Shown: positions 5,406 to 6,160 of the stretch, piece by piece
How positions within the stretch are numbered: the stretch's first letter is position 1
Layout of the letters: every line of letters begins with the position of its first letter
Assembly: GCA_014874235.1 (NCBI GenBank)
Contig: JACWAC010000071.1
Location: 1 to 6,160, forward strand
Reading direction: 5' to 3'
Source of the DNA: Thermoplasmatales archaeon
Lineage (GTDB): Archaea > Thermoplasmatota > Thermoplasmata > Thermoplasmatales > GCA-001856825
Length of the DNA: 6,160 nucleotides
Translations under genes and position numbers: made by a program
The notes under the pieces: generated by a model
What the model saw: only the letters and a program-made list of their open reading frames with translations
Databases searched by the model: none
Told to the model about the DNA's origin: nothing

Positions 5406-5977
5406 TGCTGGTTTTCATTGGGATCGCTGCAGTAGTTGCAGCACTCCACATGATTTCCCCAGATCACTGGTTGCCCCTGACAGCCCTCTCAAATAAGAGG
5501 GGATACGGGCAGACCAGAGTACTCAAGATTTCTGCTCTCTTGGGATTCCTTCACGGCTTCACCACAGTGATTATTTCCCTGTTTGCCCTTTTCATTGGGG
5601 TTAGTATATTTCGCCTCACCGGCTTGAAAGAAGTTTCCATTATCGTTCTGATAGGGGTAGTTCTGTACATATTATTCAACACCCTCAGAGAGCGAAAGGG
5701 ATCCAAGAATGTAGAAAACACATCCCTGCTTGTAAGCATCTTGCCGGACCCAGTCCTGCTACCGATAATCATAGCTTCGTACCCCTTGGGGAAAACGGAA
5801 ATTGCAGTGATCAGCGTGATCTTCATAACGGTCAGTATATTGGCCTTCACCGTGGTAATAAAAATTGTGATGGCCGGGATAGCAAAGAGTCTGTCTAAAT
5901 TGAAACCAACAACATTGGACGAAGTGGTGGTCGTTGCACTTGTCTTGACCGCAGTTTATATCTATTTCTTTGGTTGA
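5396..5977 (+). CDS. Small polytopic membrane protein with NiCoT/NicO-like histidine motifs, putative metal transporter
   Basis: A 193-residue hydrophobic protein with about six membrane helices: near residues 3-31, 45-70, 78-96, 110-131, 135-160 and 174-192. Basic loops at 34-44, 98-104 and 156-170 suggest, by the positive-inside rule, that both ends face outward. Helix 1 carries H18-x-x-x-P22-D23-H24, and helix 2 carries G50-x-x-H53-G-F-T-T. This spacing recalls the H-A-x-x-x-D-H signature and second histidine helix of nickel/cobalt transporters (NiCoT, NicO/RcnA, UreH) in the wider LysE/DsbD-like fold. P117-D-P-V-L-L-P123 is a third conserved-looking segment. Nickel or cobalt as substrate is inference; no metal enzyme lies nearby. 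An in-frame TGA directly before the ATG makes it the earliest start. It sits between fusA and tuf, an unusual place for it. Confidence 0.6.
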   Translation: MYSLLVFIGIAAVVAALHMISPDHWLPLTALSNKRGYGQTRVLKISALLGFLHGFTTVIISLFALFIGVSIFRLTGLKEVSIIVLIGVVLYILFNTLRERKGSKNVENTSLLVSILPDPVLLPIIIASYPLGKTEIAVISVIFITVSILAFTVVIKIVMAGIAKSLSKLKPTTLDEVVVVALVLTAVYIYFFG

Positions 5978-6058
5978 ATATTACCATCCCAGTTTTCACC
6001 ATCATTCAGAATCTGTGCTGACAACGGTTGAATTGGGAATCACTAAAACGACAAAGGA

Positions 6059-6065
6059 TTTATAC
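6059..6065 (+). promoter_or_regulatory. TATA box of the tuf gene
   Basis: TTTATAC with an A-rich stretch just upstream (CGACAAAGGA), as for a TFB-binding element, predicts transcription starting near 6087 and a leader of about 27 bases that includes the ribosome-binding site. It separates tuf from the rpsL-fusA transcript. The rest of the 5978-6058 gap shows no gene or strong structure. Confidence 0.55.
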
Positions 6066-6097
6066 GGAGATAAAATAGGCGGTAGCTAGGTACAAAC

Positions 6098-6112
6098 ATG
6101 GAGGCACAATAG
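6098..6112 (+). promoter_or_regulatory. tuf ribosome-binding site inside a four-codon leader ORF
   Basis: GGAGG (6100-6104) lies nine bases before the tuf ATG and is a strong ribosome-binding site. It is embedded in a tiny frame, ATG-GAG-GCA-CAA-TAG, whose stop ends one base before the tuf start codon. The ribosome-binding role is well supported; translation of the mini-ORF is speculative. Confidence 0.6.
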
Positions 6113-6113
6113 T

Positions 6114-6160
6114 ATGGCTACGCAAAAACCACATCTGAATCTCGTAACCATTGGTCACGT
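6114..6160 (+). CDS. tuf: Elongation factor 1 alpha (EF-Tu homologue), 5' end only
   Basis: Only 15 codons are visible before the right edge: M-A-T-Q-K-P-H-L-N-L-V-T-I-G-H, followed by the first two bases of a GT-starting (Val) codon. This is the start of archaeal EF-1 alpha, where K-P-H-L-N-L-x-x-I-G-H-V leads into the P-loop G-H-V-D-H-G-K-S-T. The protein delivers aminoacyl-tRNA to the ribosome as a GTP complex. The ATG is set by the GGAGG site nine bases upstream. Its place after fusA is that of the str cluster; archaeal S10 (rpsJ) would be expected next, outside the window. Confidence 0.93.
   Translation, partial: MATQKPHLNLVTIGH

Noticed and set aside
1..6160. Mobile elements, CRISPR arrays, tRNA or rRNA genes
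   Set aside because: No transposase, terminal or regularly spaced repeats, cloverleaf or rRNA-like segment was seen on either strand.

Overview
The window looks like the chromosome of a euryarchaeon close to Thermoplasma (class Thermoplasmata). The elongation factor 2 is an archaeal-type protein of 734 residues with the diphthamide loop, and it resembles remembered Thermoplasma EF-2 along its length. The genes are preceded by TATA-like boxes rather than -35/-10 promoters, and some appear to be transcribed without a leader. These family assignments come from reading the sequence and from memory of the families; no database search was possible.

Left part (1-1944). The window opens inside a plus-strand gene whose visible part fits the C-terminal THUMP-like domain of a class I SAM-dependent methyltransferase. 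It converges on proC (pyrroline-5-carboxylate reductase, minus strand), and a GC-rich hairpin lies between the two stops. proC is divergent from a small hemerythrin-like (HHE) gene across a 92-base promoter region.

Centre (1945-5278). This is an archaeal str-type translation operon: rpsL (S12), rpsG (S7) and fusA (EF-2). It has one clear TATA box, gaps of only 5 and 6 bases between genes, and the same AGGTGA ribosome-binding sequence before all three genes. In the two internal cases this sequence contains the stop codon of the gene before it.

Right part (5279-6160). A small six-helix membrane protein with NiCoT/NicO-like histidine motifs lies between fusA and the start of tuf (EF-1 alpha). 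tuf has its own TATA box and a GGAGG ribosome-binding site, and it runs off the window after 15 codons. The 117 bases after fusA hold a hairpin, a TATA-like box, a short palindrome over the next start codon, and a possible 32-codon ORF whose stop touches that start.

The ribosomal genes and elongation factors work together in translation. The methyltransferase-like gene could act on RNA, but this is unproven. proC makes proline; the HHE and NicO-like proteins suggest metal or oxygen handling and have no evident functional link to the operon. I see no mobile element, CRISPR array, tRNA, rRNA or convincing new multi-gene system. The observations most worth checking are unusual residues in the S12 PNSA loop and EF-2 switch I, the proC start, and the small-scale control elements around rpsL, the membrane gene and tuf.
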